Shown piece after piece: positions 7,091 through 16,970 of a DNA stretch of 64,000 nucleotides. Both the position numbers and the translations under genes were made by a program. Under the pieces are notes generated by a model. That model was given only the letters and a program-made list of their open reading frames with translations, did no database searches and was not told the DNA's origin. Numbering within the stretch: position 1 is the first letter of the stretch; each line of letters begins with the position of its first letter. Origin of the DNA: Rhodobacterales bacterium RIFCSPHIGHO2_02_FULL_62_130 (GTDB lineage: Bacteria > Pseudomonadota > Alphaproteobacteria > Rhodobacterales > Rhodobacteraceae); the NCBI GenBank assembly GCA_001828855.1, contig MHZT01000006.1, positions 1 to 64,000 on the forward strand, read 5' to 3'.

Positions 7091-10000
7091 ATGGATATCA
7101 CCACACAGGCGGTTGCGGTGTTGCGTCTGGCGCAAGGCGGCACGGTGCTGGATGCCAACCCTGTAGCGCAGGCGTTGCTCTCGGATCTGGGTCAGGCGAA
7201 CCTGATCGGACTCCCCTTGTCCAAGGCGCTGCCATGGGCGGAGGCTGCTGCGATTGCGGCCTTGCTGGACATGGCGCGCGCAGGTCAGGCGTGCAGCCTG
7301 CATCTGGCAGGGAATTGCCCGACGCATACCCCGATCCGGCTGGAAGCCACGCTTTTGCCGCTTGGCGATGGCAGCGGCGAAACCATGTGCAGCCTGCGCG
7401 AAATCACCCCGCCCGCCCTAGGGCAAACGGCACAAGACCTGCTGCGCGGTCAGGCCCTGACGGTGCTGGATACCATAAGCGAAGGCGTGCAGGCCTTGGC
7501 GCGGGATGGCAAGCTTTTGTATCAGAACGCTGCGGCGGCAAGGATGTTCGAGATCGGACTGGATAAGCTTGGCGTCATGCAGGTGCATGATGTCCTGCAT
7601 CACAGCCATCCCGACGGCACGCCCTATGCACAGGAGGATTGTCCGATCCACCAGACGGTCCGCGATGGAAAACCGCGTCATATTGTTGACGAAGTCTTCT
7701 TTCGGGCCAGCGGAAGCGCCTTTCCCGTGGAATATTCGGTGCTGCCAGTGCCGGATACGCGGCTGACCGCAGATCAGGCCCCCGATCAGGTCTCGCATCT
7801 GGGTGCCATCCTGTCGTTCCGCGATGTCACAGACCGTAAATTGGGCGAAGCCCTGCGCCAGCTTGAAATCGACCATCTTGACGCGGCGGGCCACGAAGTG
7901 ACCAACGGCGCGGGCCTGCGACTGGTTGCGGAAACCATAGACAGGATGTTGCCCGCCTTTCGTTCGGCCATCATGGTGGTGGGCGCGGATGGCAAACTGC
8001 ACGGGTCCGCAGCGCCCCATCTGCCCGCCGCCTATATGGCAGCCCTTGATGGCCTGCCCATCGCCGAAGCAGCCGGAGCCTGCGGAACCGCCGCCTTTCG
8101 CAAAAAGCCGGTATTTGTGACCGATACTCAAAGCGATCCGCTGTGGCACGATCTGCGCGATCTGGCACAGCAGCACCATCTGGGGGCGTGCTGGGCCACA
8201 CCGGTGATCGGATTGCATGGCGATGTTCTGGCGGTCGTCAGCCTCTATTCCGACCGCCCCCGCCAGCCCACGGTGCAAGACAGCGCCATCATGTCCCGCC
8301 TTGGCACCTTCCTGCAAAACCTGATCGAAAGATCCCAGCAGCGCCGCGCCCTGCGCGAAAGCGATGCGCGCTACGAGGATATTTTCCACCTCGCTCCGGT
8401 GTCGATCTGGGAATACGATATCAAGGACGAGCTTGCCCTTGTCCGGCGCTTGCAGGCGCAGGGCGTCTCTGACCTTGCCGCCTATCTGGATGCCCATCCC
8501 GACGTGCTGACCGAGGCTTTCGGCTATCACCGCGTCAAACAGGTCAACGCCCATGCACTTGCGCTTTACGGCGCGAAATCGCTGGAAGAACTGTCAGACG
8601 GCTTTCATGCCGCCGCCAATACCGCCGAATTCCGCGCGGTCTACCGCGACTACCTTGTTGCGCTTGCCGCCGGAAAGCCGCGCTTTGTGGCCTCTGGCAC
8701 CGCCTACCGGCTGGACGGCAGCGCCTTTCAATGCCTGACCGAAATGAGCCTGCCCCAAGGCAATTCCACGCGCGTGCTGATGGCCGAACTGGACGTGACC
8801 GAACAGGAAACCATCGGCCGCCGCTTTCACTCGATCATCCAGACCACCGCCAATGCCGTGTTTGACCATGATCTGCGCGACGACACCTTCTGGTGGAGCG
8901 AAGGCCTGATGACAAGCTTTGGCCATGATCCTGCGGCCTTGGCGGGCAGCACGGACCAATGGGCCGCGCTGGTTCATCCCGACGATCTGCCGAAGGTGCA
9001 AGAAATTCTGGCACAGGCGCGCAAGACGCCTGACATGATCGTCCGCACCAGCTATCGCTTTCGTCGCGGCGACGGCAGCTATGCCCATATCGAAGAGCGC
9101 GCGCGGGTTCTGACCGACGCCGCGGGCAGGCCGCAACGCATGATCGGCACTCTGGTCGATGTGACCGACCGCGCCATGGCCGAACAGCGCTTTCGCATCG
9201 TTGCCGAGAACACCTCGGATGTGGTGTTCGAAAGTGATCGCAGCGAAGATCGGCTGTGGTGGAGCGAGGGTTTCCGTACGACCTTTGGCCATGATCCCGA
9301 AACGGCCGCGCATAATGTTGCGGCTTTTATGGAGCTGATCCACCCCGATGATCTTGACCGGCTTATCGCGCTGAATGCGGCATGGGAACGCGCTCCGGCC
9401 TCACGGTTTCGTGCCGAATACCGCCTGCGCCGTGCCGACGGACGCTACGCCAATGTCGAGGTCCGCTCACGCAGGGTCTTTGACTCTTCCGAAGGGCCAG
9501 CCCGCGTTGTCGGCGCGCTGATCGATATCACCGAACGCAAAGCCATCGAAGAGCGCCTGCATCTGGCGGTCAAGGTCACCTCGGATGTGATCTGGGACAT
9601 GGACCTTGTGGCGAACTCCATCTGGTGGAGCGATGGGCTTTGCGACAAATTGGGCATCGCCGAAGCCGCCCTCTCCTCTGATCCACAGGTCTGGCGCAAC
9701 ATCATCCATCCCGATGACCGAGACCGCGTAACCAAGGACTTTGCGGCCACAGTGGCAGGCAGCACCGATCTTTGGGCGGACGAATACCGCTTGCTACATG
9801 CTGACGGGCATTTCGTCACCGTGCGCGACACCGCCCGCATCCTGCGTGACAGCGCGGGGGTGGCCTATCGTGCGGTGGGGGCCATTGTCGATCTGACGCA
9901 GACCCGCCAGTTGGAGGCCCAGTTGGCCCGCGCGCAACGTCTGGAAACCGTTGGCCAGCTTACGGGCGGAATCGCGCATGATTTCAACAACCTGCTGGCG

Positions 10001-11044
10001 ATTGTGATGGGAAGTGCCGATCTGTTGCTGGATCGCGTCCCCCCCGAAGGCGAAAGCACCGAAATGGTCCAGATGATCCTTGCAGCCGCCGAAAGAGGCG
10101 CTGCGCTGACCGACCGTCTGCTGTCATTCGCCCGCCAACGATCCTTGTCGCCGCAGGTGGTCGCCCCTGCCGCCGTGATCGAGGCTTTGGTGCCAATGCT
10201 CAAACGCACGCTGGGTCCGGGGATCGAGGTGCAACTGTCGTTGCAGGCCCCCCCGATGGCGACGCTGGATGTTGCCCAGCTTGAAAACGCCCTGATCAAC
10301 CTGTGTGTCAACGCCCGCGATGCCATGCCCGACGGCGGCACCTTGCGGATTGGCGCAACCGGCGTGACCCTTGCCGAGGCCGAGGCACAGCGGATACCGG
10401 ATCTGGCTGCGGGAAGTTATGTTCTGGTCACCGTGGAAGACAGCGGGACCGGCATGTCCGAGGCCACGCTTTCCCATATTTTCGAGCCGTTCTTTTCAAC
10501 CAAGGATGTCGGGAAAGGCACCGGCCTTGGCCTGCCGATGATCCACGGCTTTGTGCGGCAATCCGGCGGCGGCATTCACATCGACTCGCAGCTTGGCCAC
10601 GGCACAACCGTCCGCCTCTATTTCCCCGCTACCCAAGACATCACCGCAACCGCACTTTCGCCGCGCAAACTGCAAGACGCCACGCCGCGCCACGGGCATA
10701 TCCTGTTGGTCGACGATGACGAGTTGGTGCGCGTGCAGACCCGTCACAGCCTGATCAGCCTGAACTGTCAGGTCACCGAGGCCGCTTCGGCGCATGAGGC
10801 CATCAAACTGCTGCAAGACGGGCTGCAGGTTGATCTGATCCTGTCGGATATCATGATGCCCGGCGGCATGGATGGCCGTCAATTCGCCGCACAGCTCAAG
10901 GTCAGCCATCCCGATTTGCCCGTCTTGCTGACCACAGGCTATAGCAAGGGTTTGTCCGACGCCCCGTCAACGCCGCCGATCCTGTTCAAACCCTATCACC
11001 TTGAAGACCTTCGGCGGCACCTTGCCGCGCTTTTGCCCGCCTAA
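7091..11044 (+). CDS. Soluble multi-PAS/GAF hybrid histidine kinase with C-terminal receiver
   Basis: About 1317 residues from the ATG at 7091; starts at 7046 or 6965 are in frame, none has a clear ribosome binding site. No membrane segment is visible, so it is probably cytoplasmic. Order: two N-terminal PAS-like regions, a GAF domain ('[16 protein letters not shown]' to '[14 protein letters not shown]'), a PAS domain, three consecutive PAS domains each carrying a WWS(E/D)G motif, a kinase domain with His963 in '[14 protein letters not shown]', an ATPase ('[13 protein letters not shown]') and a receiver with Asp1253 (SDIMMPGG). The H-D-FNNLL box marks the group of HisKA kinases that includes CckA-like enzymes. 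Its stop overlaps the stop of the convergent GNAT gene by four bases. Signal unknown. Confidence 0.87.
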   Translation: MDITTQAVAVLRLAQGGTVLDANPVAQALLSDLGQANLIGLPLSKALPWAEAAAIAALLDMARAGQACSLHLAGNCPTHTPIRLEATLLPLGDGSGETMCSLREITPPALGQTAQDLLRGQALTVLDTISEGVQALARDGKLLYQNAAAARMFEIGLDKLGVMQVHDVLHHSHPDGTPYAQEDCPIHQTVRDGKPRHIVDEVFFRASGSAFPVEYSVLPVPDTRLTADQAPDQVSHLGAILSFRDVTDRKLGEALRQLEIDHLDAAGHEVTNGAGLRLVAETIDRMLPAFRSAIMVVGADGKLHGSAAPHLPAAYMAALDGLPIAEAAGACGTAAFRKKPVFVTDTQSDPLWHDLRDLAQQHHLGACWATPVIGLHGDVLAVVSLYSDRPRQPTVQDSAIMSRLGTFLQNLIERSQQRRALRESDARYEDIFHLAPVSIWEYDIKDELALVRRLQAQGVSDLAAYLDAHPDVLTEAFGYHRVKQVNAHALALYGAKSLEELSDGFHAAANTAEFRAVYRDYLVALAAGKPRFVASGTAYRLDGSAFQCLTEMSLPQGNSTRVLMAELDVTEQETIGRRFHSIIQTTANAVFDHDLRDDTFWWSEGLMTSFGHDPAALAGSTDQWAALVHPDDLPKVQEILAQARKTPDMIVRTSYRFRRGDGSYAHIEERARVLTDAAGRPQRMIGTLVDVTDRAMAEQRFRIVAENTSDVVFESDRSEDRLWWSEGFRTTFGHDPETAAHNVAAFMELIHPDDLDRLIALNAAWERAPASRFRAEYRLRRADGRYANVEVRSRRVFDSSEGPARVVGALIDITERKAIEERLHLAVKVTSDVIWDMDLVANSIWWSDGLCDKLGIAEAALSSDPQVWRNIIHPDDRDRVTKDFAATVAGSTDLWADEYRLLHADGHFVTVRDTARILRDSAGVAYRAVGAIVDLTQTRQLEAQLARAQRLETVGQLTGGIAHDFNNLLAIVMGSADLLLDRVPPEGESTEMVQMILAAAERGAALTDRLLSFARQRSLSPQVVAPAAVIEALVPMLKRTLGPGIEVQLSLQAPPMATLDVAQLENALINLCVNARDAMPDGGTLRIGATGVTLAEAEAQRIPDLAAGSYVLVTVEDSGTGMSEATLSHIFEPFFSTKDVGKGTGLGLPMIHGFVRQSGGGIHIDSQLGHGTTVRLYFPATQDITATALSPRKLQDATPRHGHILLVDDDELVRVQTRHSLISLNCQVTEAASAHEAIKLLQDGLQVDLILSDIMMPGGMDGRQFAAQLKVSHPDLPVLLTTGYSKGLSDAPSTPPILFKPYHLEDLRRHLAALLPA

Positions 11045-11751
11045 AGCAACAAATAGGCGCTGGTCTCGGGTTCAAAGCCGCAGATGACCTGCCCTTGTGC
11101 AAAAGCGTCCTGCAAGGCGGCCCGCACCCGCAAGCGTTCAGATGCCGCAAGGTCGGGATCGCGATCAAGCAAATCCGCGAAATCGAACGGAATTTCCACC
11201 CGCGCCGCCTTGCCCTGCTGCGCGGGCGTCAGGCCGCTCTGACCTGCGGCACAGGCCTGCACCGCGTCCGAGTTGAGCCGCCATTCGGCCAGCAACCGGT
11301 CTGACGCGGTTCCCTTGTTGATCCCCTCCATCGCGCCGTAATAGTCGGGCAAATAGGTAGAAACCTGCGCACCCAACCGCGTGATATTCATCAGGGCATT
11401 GACGCGGCGCAGCGGATCATAGGTCCAGCGCACCAAAGTGATCCCGCGGGCAAGGCACCAGTCACGCTGATACCATTTCAACCGTGGCCCAATCCCACGC
11501 CCGCGCGCGCTGTCCAGCACCGCCAGACGGTGCGAATGTTGCACCACCGCCGTGACAGTGGGAAAGCCGAAGATATAGCCCAAAAGCGCGCCATCCTCGA
11601 AGGCACCGGCCACCAGACCGCCCTCGGCCTGAATGACCATCATCAGATCGGCAGGATCTTCCTTGTCACCCTCACCCCAGACCGCGCGCTGCAAGGCTTC
11701 AGCCTGCCGGAACTCATCCATTCCGGCAAGATCACGCAATATCAATGTCAT
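11041..11751 (-). CDS. GNAT-family acyltransferase (COG3375 type) coupled to an NSAR-like enzyme
   Basis: A 236-residue predicted acyltransferase. The acyl-CoA binding signature is 'LDSARGRGIGPRLKWYQRDW', followed by 'VRWTYDPLRRVNALMNITRLGA', a combination I associate with the COG3375 group. The ATG at 11751 overlaps the stop of the racemase gene (ATGA). In Geobacillus kaustophilus a GNAT enzyme next to an N-succinylamino-acid racemase succinylates D-amino acids with succinyl-CoA before racemisation. The same pairing here suggests that role, but substrate and acyl donor are inferred from context. The gene meets the hybrid kinase tail to tail with no space for a terminator. Confidence 0.75.
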   Translation of the reverse strand: MTLILRDLAGMDEFRQAEALQRAVWGEGDKEDPADLMMVIQAEGGLVAGAFEDGALLGYIFGFPTVTAVVQHSHRLAVLDSARGRGIGPRLKWYQRDWCLARGITLVRWTYDPLRRVNALMNITRLGAQVSTYLPDYYGAMEGINKGTASDRLLAEWRLNSDAVQACAAGQSGLTPAQQGKAARVEIPFDFADLLDRDPDLAASERLRVRAALQDAFAQGQVICGFEPETSAYLLL

Positions 11752-12866
11752 GCGCGAAAATCCTCAGAACTTAGGGTAACTGCGGCAAGGTAGTCGCGAT
11801 CCAGCGTCACCCCAATTCCCGGTCCCTGCGGCACAGGCATCCGTCCCGCCTTTGCTTCCAGCTTTTGCTCGACAATATCGCGCGTGAAATAGCGGCTGGC
11901 GGACGAGGTATCGCCCGGCTTGGTGAAGTTCGGCAGGGTGGAGAGGTGGATGTTATGCGCGCGGCCAATGCCGGATTCCAGCATCCCCCCACACCAGACC
12001 GGCACATCAAAGGCCGCACACAGATCATGAATGCGAAGGCTGTCGACATAACCGCCCGACCGGCCCACCTTGATATTGATCACCCGCCCCGCCCCAGATT
12101 GCAGCGCCTTGCGGGCAATCGCAGGGGTCTTGATGCTTTCGTCCAGACAGATCGGCGTCTGCATCCGGCTTTGCAGCACCGCATGATCGTGGATGTCATC
12201 CCAGGCCAAGGGCTGTTCGATATAATCCAGTCCGAAATGATCCATGCGCTGCAGCAGCCCCATATCCGCCAGCGTATAGCAGGAATTGGCGTCAACCGTC
12301 AGATGCGCCATCGGAAACTCATCCCGCACCATCCGCAGCAGGTCCAGATCATGCCCCGGCTTCACCTTCAGCTTGATGCGCTTGTAACCCTGCTCCAGAT
12401 GCGCCCGCACCCGGTCCAGCGTGGTCGGGATCGGCCCGATCCCAAGCGATACCCCCACATCAATCGCATCCCCCGCCCCGCCCAGCACGGTCTGCAACGG
12501 CAGGTCCAGCGATTTCGCCCACAGATCCCAGAACGCCATCTCGACCACAGCCAGAGTCATGCGATGCCCGCGCCACGGCGTCAGAACGCGGTGCAAGGCC
12601 TGCGGATTGGCGAAAGCTTGCCCCACGATCTGCGGCAGGATCACCTCGCGCAGCAGCGCCATGCCGCCCGCGATGGTTTCATCCAGATAATCCGGCAACG
12701 GGTCCATCACCGCCTCGGCATAGCCCTCGATCCCGTCGGCGCGCAGCGTCAGCAGCGGGAAAATCTTTTCATGCATGGTGCCGGTGGCGATGGTAAAGGG
12801 CGTGACCAAGGGCAACCGCACCAGCCGCAATTCGGCGCTGTCGATGCGAAGGGGAAGGCGTGTCAT
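11748..12866 (-). CDS. Enolase-superfamily enzyme, N-succinylamino-acid racemase / o-succinylbenzoate synthase family
   Basis: A 372-residue enolase-superfamily protein with a full set of catalytic residues: Lys165 and Lys167 (IKLKVKPG), metal ligands Asp192 (VDAN), Glu217 (IEQP) and Asp242 (LDES), and the opposing Lys266 (NIKVGRSGG). This KxK...K pattern is that of the OSBS/NSAR family. OSBS makes menaquinone precursors, but no men genes are present and these bacteria usually rely on ubiquinone, while the coupled GNAT gene points to NSAR activity. The likely role is conversion of D- to L-amino acids through N-succinyl intermediates. The desuccinylase that would complete the route is not adjacent; an M20 enzyme lies about 49 kb away. 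ATG at 12866, no strong ribosome binding site. Confidence 0.75.
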   Translation of the reverse strand: MTRLPLRIDSAELRLVRLPLVTPFTIATGTMHEKIFPLLTLRADGIEGYAEAVMDPLPDYLDETIAGGMALLREVILPQIVGQAFANPQALHRVLTPWRGHRMTLAVVEMAFWDLWAKSLDLPLQTVLGGAGDAIDVGVSLGIGPIPTTLDRVRAHLEQGYKRIKLKVKPGHDLDLLRMVRDEFPMAHLTVDANSCYTLADMGLLQRMDHFGLDYIEQPLAWDDIHDHAVLQSRMQTPICLDESIKTPAIARKALQSGAGRVINIKVGRSGGYVDSLRIHDLCAAFDVPVWCGGMLESGIGRAHNIHLSTLPNFTKPGDTSSASRYFTRDIVEQKLEAKAGRMPVPQGPGIGVTLDRDYLAAVTLSSEDFRA

Positions 12867-13003
12867 CGTGGGACTTTCTGCAAGCTGTTGCGGTCATGCT
12901 AAGCCAAGCTACAAAAGGCGGCAAGCTTGCCCCCGAAGTGCCAAGCGCGCTTTACGACAGCCCCGCCCTCGTCTAATCAGGACGTCAGCACGAAAGGCCG
13001 AAA

Positions 13004-13789
13004 ATGCGTATTCTGATTACCAATGACGACGGCATCAACGCCCCCGGCCTTGAGGTTCTGACCCAGATCGCCACCGAAATCGCCGGACCAGAGGGCGAGG
13101 TCTGGACGGTTGCCCCCGCCTTTGAGCAATCCGGCGTCAGCCATTGCATCAGCTACACCCACCCGATGCTGATCGCCAAGCTTGAACCCCGCCGCTATGC
13201 CACCGAAGGCAGCCCCGCCGATTGCGTGCTGGCCGGTATCTTCGACGTGCTGGAAGGGGCCAAGCCCGATCTGGTGCTGTCGGGGGTGAACCGTGGCAAC
13301 AACTCGGCGGAAAATGTGCTGTATTCCGGCACCATCGGCGGCGCGATGGAGGCGGCGCTGCATGGCATCCCCGCAATTGCGCTGTCGCAATTCATGGGGC
13401 CGCTGACCAATGATCTGGCCGACCCGTTCGAGGCCGCGCGCGTGTATGGCGCCGCTATCGTGCGGAATCTGTTGAAAAACGGGCTGTGGGACGGCATCGA
13501 CTACCGCATCTTCTACAACGTCAACTTCCCCCCTGTGCCTGCCGCCGTCGTCAAGGGTCACAAGGTGGCCGCCCAAGGCTTCCGCCGCGACACCGCCTTT
13601 TCGGTCGCGCCGCAACTGTCTCCCACGGGTAAACGGTTTCTCTGGATCAAGGGCGGCCCGCAGCAAACCCCGACCCTACCCGGCACCGATGCGGCCGTGA
13701 ACCTTGAGGGCTATATCTCGATCACGCCGATGCGCGCCGATCTGACAGCGCATGACCGGCTGGCCGAGTTGGCGGTGGCTCTGGGATGA
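13004..13789 (+). CDS. surE: 5'/3'-nucleotidase SurE
   Basis: Metal-dependent survival-protein phosphatase acting on nucleoside monophosphates. At 261 residues it has the usual length. The N-terminus '[15 protein letters not shown]' carries the metal-binding Asp8/Asp9; 'EQSGVSHC' supplies the active-site serine loop and 'SGVNRGNN' the conserved Asn. The C-terminal '[15 protein letters not shown]' is characteristic. The ATG at 13004 follows a purine-rich AAAGG. Its stop overlaps the start of pcm (ATGA), the classic surE-pcm pairing, with a LysM/LytM lipoprotein next, as in many proteobacteria. Confidence 0.96.
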   Translation: MRILITNDDGINAPGLEVLTQIATEIAGPEGEVWTVAPAFEQSGVSHCISYTHPMLIAKLEPRRYATEGSPADCVLAGIFDVLEGAKPDLVLSGVNRGNNSAENVLYSGTIGGAMEAALHGIPAIALSQFMGPLTNDLADPFEAARVYGAAIVRNLLKNGLWDGIDYRIFYNVNFPPVPAAVVKGHKVAAQGFRRDTAFSVAPQLSPTGKRFLWIKGGPQQTPTLPGTDAAVNLEGYISITPMRADLTAHDRLAELAVALG

Positions 13790-14451
13790 CGGAGGACGGC
13801 TTGCCAGACGATGAGACGGCAGCCGAACGCAAGATGCGCTTTCTTTTTGCCCTGCGATCCCGAGGTGTGACCGACATCCGCGTTCTGACCGCGATGGAGC
13901 GGATCGACCGTGGCCATTTCGTGCGCGGCCTGTTTGCCGAACGCGCCTATGAGGATATGCCGCTGCCCATCGCCTGCGGGCAGACCATCTCGCAGCCTTC
14001 GGTCGTGGGTCTTATGACGCAGGCACTGAACGTGCAGCCCCGCGATACGGTGCTCGAGGTTGGCACGGGGTCCGGCTATCAGGCCGCGATCCTGTCGCAG
14101 CTTGCCCGCCGCGTCTATACCGTGGACCGCCACCGCCGCCTTGTGCGCGAGGCGCAGGATGTGTTCCGCGATCTGGGGCTGGTCAATATCGTCGCAATGG
14201 CCGCAGATGGCAGCTTTGGCCTGCCCGACCAAGCCCCCTTTGATCGCATCATCGTGACTGCCGCCGCCGAAGACCCTCCGGGGCCGCTCTTGGCGCAGTT
14301 GAAGATCGGCGGTATCATGGTGGTCCCCGTGGGACAGTCCGATACCGTGCAGCATCTCATCAAGGTGACGCGGCACGAGACCGGCTATGACTACGAAGAA
14401 CTTCGCCCCGTGCGCTTTGTGCCACTGGTCGAAGGGCTTGGGACTGAATGA
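13786..14451 (+). CDS. pcm: Protein-L-isoaspartate O-methyltransferase
   Basis: SAM-dependent repair methyltransferase that methylates L-isoaspartyl residues in aged proteins. It has 221 residues. The SAM-binding loop is '[15 protein letters not shown]'; the family motifs '[13 protein letters not shown]', '[14 protein letters not shown]' and '[14 protein letters not shown]' follow in order, and the C-terminus '[14 protein letters not shown]' is typical. The start overlaps the surE stop by four bases, so translation is probably coupled. The N-terminal extension (about 15 residues before '[13 protein letters not shown]') is a little longer than in E. coli. Confidence 0.95.
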   Translation: MTEDGLPDDETAAERKMRFLFALRSRGVTDIRVLTAMERIDRGHFVRGLFAERAYEDMPLPIACGQTISQPSVVGLMTQALNVQPRDTVLEVGTGSGYQAAILSQLARRVYTVDRHRRLVREAQDVFRDLGLVNIVAMAADGSFGLPDQAPFDRIIVTAAAEDPPGPLLAQLKIGGIMVVPVGQSDTVQHLIKVTRHETGYDYEELRPVRFVPLVEGLGTE

Positions 14452-14496
14452 TCTACGCGTCGGGACCAACCCGCACCATTTGAACGAGGCAACTGC

Positions 14497-15657
14497 ATGA
14501 CCCTTTTCCCCCTGACCGCAAAAAGCTTTCCCGCCTTCGGCCTTATGGCCAGCTTGCTGCTGTCAGCCTGCGCCAATGCGCCCGCGCTGGATTGGGATTT
14601 GCGGTCTGCCGGCACCGGCCTGAACACCTCTGCCGCCGTGCGCGAGGCGGGGCCGCGCCCTGCGGCGGATGCCAATGGCGTGATCTCCTATCCCGGCTAT
14701 CAGGTTGCCGCGGCGCGGCGCGGCGATACCGTGGCCTCGGTTGCGTCGCGCGTCGGGCTACAACCCGATGCGCTGGCGAAATACAACGCCCTGCGCCCCA
14801 ATGACAGCTTGAACGAGGGCGAGATTCTGGCCCTGCCCAGCCGTGTTTCCGCAGCCCCCGCAGGCAGCACCGGATCGGTGATCGGCGCTGCCGGATCAGG
14901 CGGCCCGATTGACGTGACCACCATCGCCACCACAGCACTTGACCGCGTTGGCACCGCGCCCGCCGCCCCCTCCAAGCCCGCAAGCGGGGCCGAACCCGTC
15001 CGCCACCGCGTCGCGCGCGGCGAAACCGCATTCTCGATTGCACGCAGCTATAATGTCTCGGCCAAATCGCTGGCCGACTGGAACGGTCTGGGGTCCGATC
15101 TTGCGGTGCGCGAAGGCCAATATCTGATCATTCCGGTCGCAGGCGCCCCCGCGCCCTTGGTGGATGCCTCGGCCCCCGGTTCGGGCTCGCAAACGCCCCA
15201 GCCGCCCTCGGCCAAGAAACCGCTGCCCGATGAGGATGTTGCCCCTGCTGCAACCAAGCCGAAAGAGGTTCCGGCCTCGCCCGATATGGCGGCGGACCGC
15301 ACCACCACGGCGCAGTTCGCCATGCCGGTCGCGGGCAAGATCATCCGTGGCTATGTGAAAAAGAAGAATGACGGCATCGACATCGCCGCCGCCGCTGGCA
15401 CGCCCGTCAAGGCCGCCGCCGATGGCACCGTGGCCGCCGTGACCAAAGACACCGAAGGCACGCCGATTGTGGTGATCCGCCACGCCGACAATATCCTGAC
15501 GGTCTATGCAGGGGTGGACGGTGTAAAGCTGGCCAAGGGCGCTGCGGTGAAACGTGGTCAGGTCATTGCAACGGTGCGCGCGGGCAATCCCGCATTCCTG
15601 CATTTCGAGGTGCGGAAGGGCGTCGATTCCGTCGATCCGATGCCCTATCTGCAATAG
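14497..15657 (+). CDS. LysM/LytM (M23-like) lipoprotein, NlpD-type amidase activator candidate
   Basis: A 386-residue envelope protein. The lipobox LSAC (Cys25) marks it as a lipoprotein. Two LysM peptidoglycan-binding modules follow (about 70-120, 'RRGDTVASVASRVGL'; about 170-215, 'RGETAFSIARSYNV'), then a Pro-rich linker and a C-terminal LytM domain. The zinc-binding pattern is broken: the first His of the usual HxxxD is missing ('KKNDGIDIAA') and the HxH is reduced to a single His ('FLHFEVR'). As in E. coli NlpD, this argues for an activator of cell-wall amidases rather than a peptidase. Position after surE-pcm matches nlpD. GAGG precedes the ATG. The stop lies two bases from the stop of the convergent CorC-type gene. 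Confidence 0.85.
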   Translation: MTLFPLTAKSFPAFGLMASLLLSACANAPALDWDLRSAGTGLNTSAAVREAGPRPAADANGVISYPGYQVAAARRGDTVASVASRVGLQPDALAKYNALRPNDSLNEGEILALPSRVSAAPAGSTGSVIGAAGSGGPIDVTTIATTALDRVGTAPAAPSKPASGAEPVRHRVARGETAFSIARSYNVSAKSLADWNGLGSDLAVREGQYLIIPVAGAPAPLVDASAPGSGSQTPQPPSAKKPLPDEDVAPAATKPKEVPASPDMAADRTTTAQFAMPVAGKIIRGYVKKKNDGIDIAAAAGTPVKAAADGTVAAVTKDTEGTPIVVIRHADNILTVYAGVDGVKLAKGAAVKRGQVIATVRAGNPAFLHFEVRKGVDSVDPMPYLQ

Positions 15658-15659
15658 GT

Positions 15660-16931
15660 CTAGGCCTCGGACACCAGCACCTTGTCGATCCGCAACCCGT
15701 CAAGGTCGATCACCTCGAACCGATAGCCCGACACGGTAAAGGCATCGCCCTGCTTGGGCATGCGGTGCAACTGGTGCAGCACCAGCCCCGCCATCGTGTC
15801 ATATTCCCCGGCCAGAGTGCGCGGCAGGCCCATGCGGTCGCAGAATTCATCCGCAGGCATCCAGCCCGACACCAGCAGGCTGCCATCCTCGCGCGTGACC
15901 AGTGCCGGTTCATCGACATTGGACGAGCTGACCGCCCCTGTAATCGCGCCCAGCACATCATCGGTGGTCAGCAGGCCTTCAAAATGGCCGTATTCGTCAT
16001 AAACCAGCGCCATGTGATGCGTGGTGGAATGCAAAACCTCCATCACATCCAGCGCATCGGCCATGTCCGACACCACCGGCACATCCTGCAACAGCGCCCG
16101 CAGATCCAGCGCATCCCGACGCGACACCACGTTAAAGCAATCGGACAGCGTCACGATACCCACCACCTCGCCCGTGGCACGGCTTTGCACCGGCATCTTG
16201 GGGCGGGCGATCTTGCGGATTGCGGCAACGGCTTCGGCCGAGGTCGCCTCAAGCTCCAGCATCTGGACCTCGTGGCGCGGGGTCATCAGGGCGCGGGCCG
16301 ACCGGTCGCCCAGACGCATCACCCCCGCCATCATTTCGCGTTCCTCATCCTCCAGAACGCCGCCCTCATGGGCTTCGGTCAGCAGGGTGTGAACCTCTTC
16401 TTCCGTCACCTTGTTGCCACCTACGCCGCGCTGGCCCATCAGCCACAGCACCGCGCGGCCCGAATGTTCCAACAGCCAGACCAAGGGCGCCGCCACACGG
16501 CTGAGTAGCGCCATCGCGGGGGCAACCCGCATGGCAAGCCCCTCGGGATCGCGCAGCGCCAGTTGCTTGGGAACCAATTCGCCAATAATCAGCGACAGAT
16601 AGGTCAGCGTCACGACGACGCCGCCGACGCCAAAGGTCGCGGCCCAATCGGCAGGCACGCCCTGCGCCGTCAGAAACCCCGTCAGGCGCGCGCCCAAGGT
16701 CGCCCCCGAAAACGCGCCCGACAGCACACCGACAAGCGTGATGCCGATCTGCACGGTTGACAAGAACCGCCCCGGATTTTCGCCCAGCCGCAGCGCCGCC
16801 GCCGCACCACGGCTTTTGCCCTCAAGCGAGCGCAGCCGCGCAGGCCGTGCCGAGACAATGGCCATTTCAGAAAGGGCCAACACGCCGTTCAACAGGATCA
16901 GCGCAACTACGATCAGGATTTCTATCAGCAT
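15660..16931 (-). CDS. CNNM/CorC-type membrane protein with DUF21 and CBS domains
   Basis: A 423-residue protein of the hemolysin C/CorC (UPF0053) family. The DUF21 membrane domain (about residues 1-180, four hydrophobic helices) begins 'MLIEILIVVALILLNGVLALSE' in part and is followed by a CBS pair (about 200-325, 'LMTPRHEV', 'HMALVYDEYGHFEGLLTTDDVL') and a C-terminal CorC/HlyC domain (about 340-420). Relatives take part in Mg2+/Co2+ export or membrane integrity; the old hemolysin label is misleading. It lies 39 bases downstream of the DUF815 ATPase gene, probably as the last gene of the tat transcript. ATG at 16931. Confidence 0.9.
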   Translation of the reverse strand: MLIEILIVVALILLNGVLALSEMAIVSARPARLRSLEGKSRGAAAALRLGENPGRFLSTVQIGITLVGVLSGAFSGATLGARLTGFLTAQGVPADWAATFGVGGVVVTLTYLSLIIGELVPKQLALRDPEGLAMRVAPAMALLSRVAAPLVWLLEHSGRAVLWLMGQRGVGGNKVTEEEVHTLLTEAHEGGVLEDEEREMMAGVMRLGDRSARALMTPRHEVQMLELEATSAEAVAAIRKIARPKMPVQSRATGEVVGIVTLSDCFNVVSRRDALDLRALLQDVPVVSDMADALDVMEVLHSTTHHMALVYDEYGHFEGLLTTDDVLGAITGAVSSSNVDEPALVTREDGSLLVSGWMPADEFCDRMGLPRTLAGEYDTMAGLVLHQLHRMPKQGDAFTVSGYRFEVIDLDGLRIDKVLVSEA

Positions 16932-16970
16932 GGCCGCAAGATCAGCCCTGTTGCCGCAAATGGCAAGAGG

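Noticed and set aside
11748-12866. menC (o-succinylbenzoate synthase) for menaquinone
   Set aside because: No other men genes nearby and the coupled GNAT gene fits N-succinylamino-acid racemase better. Family catalytic residues alone do not separate the two.
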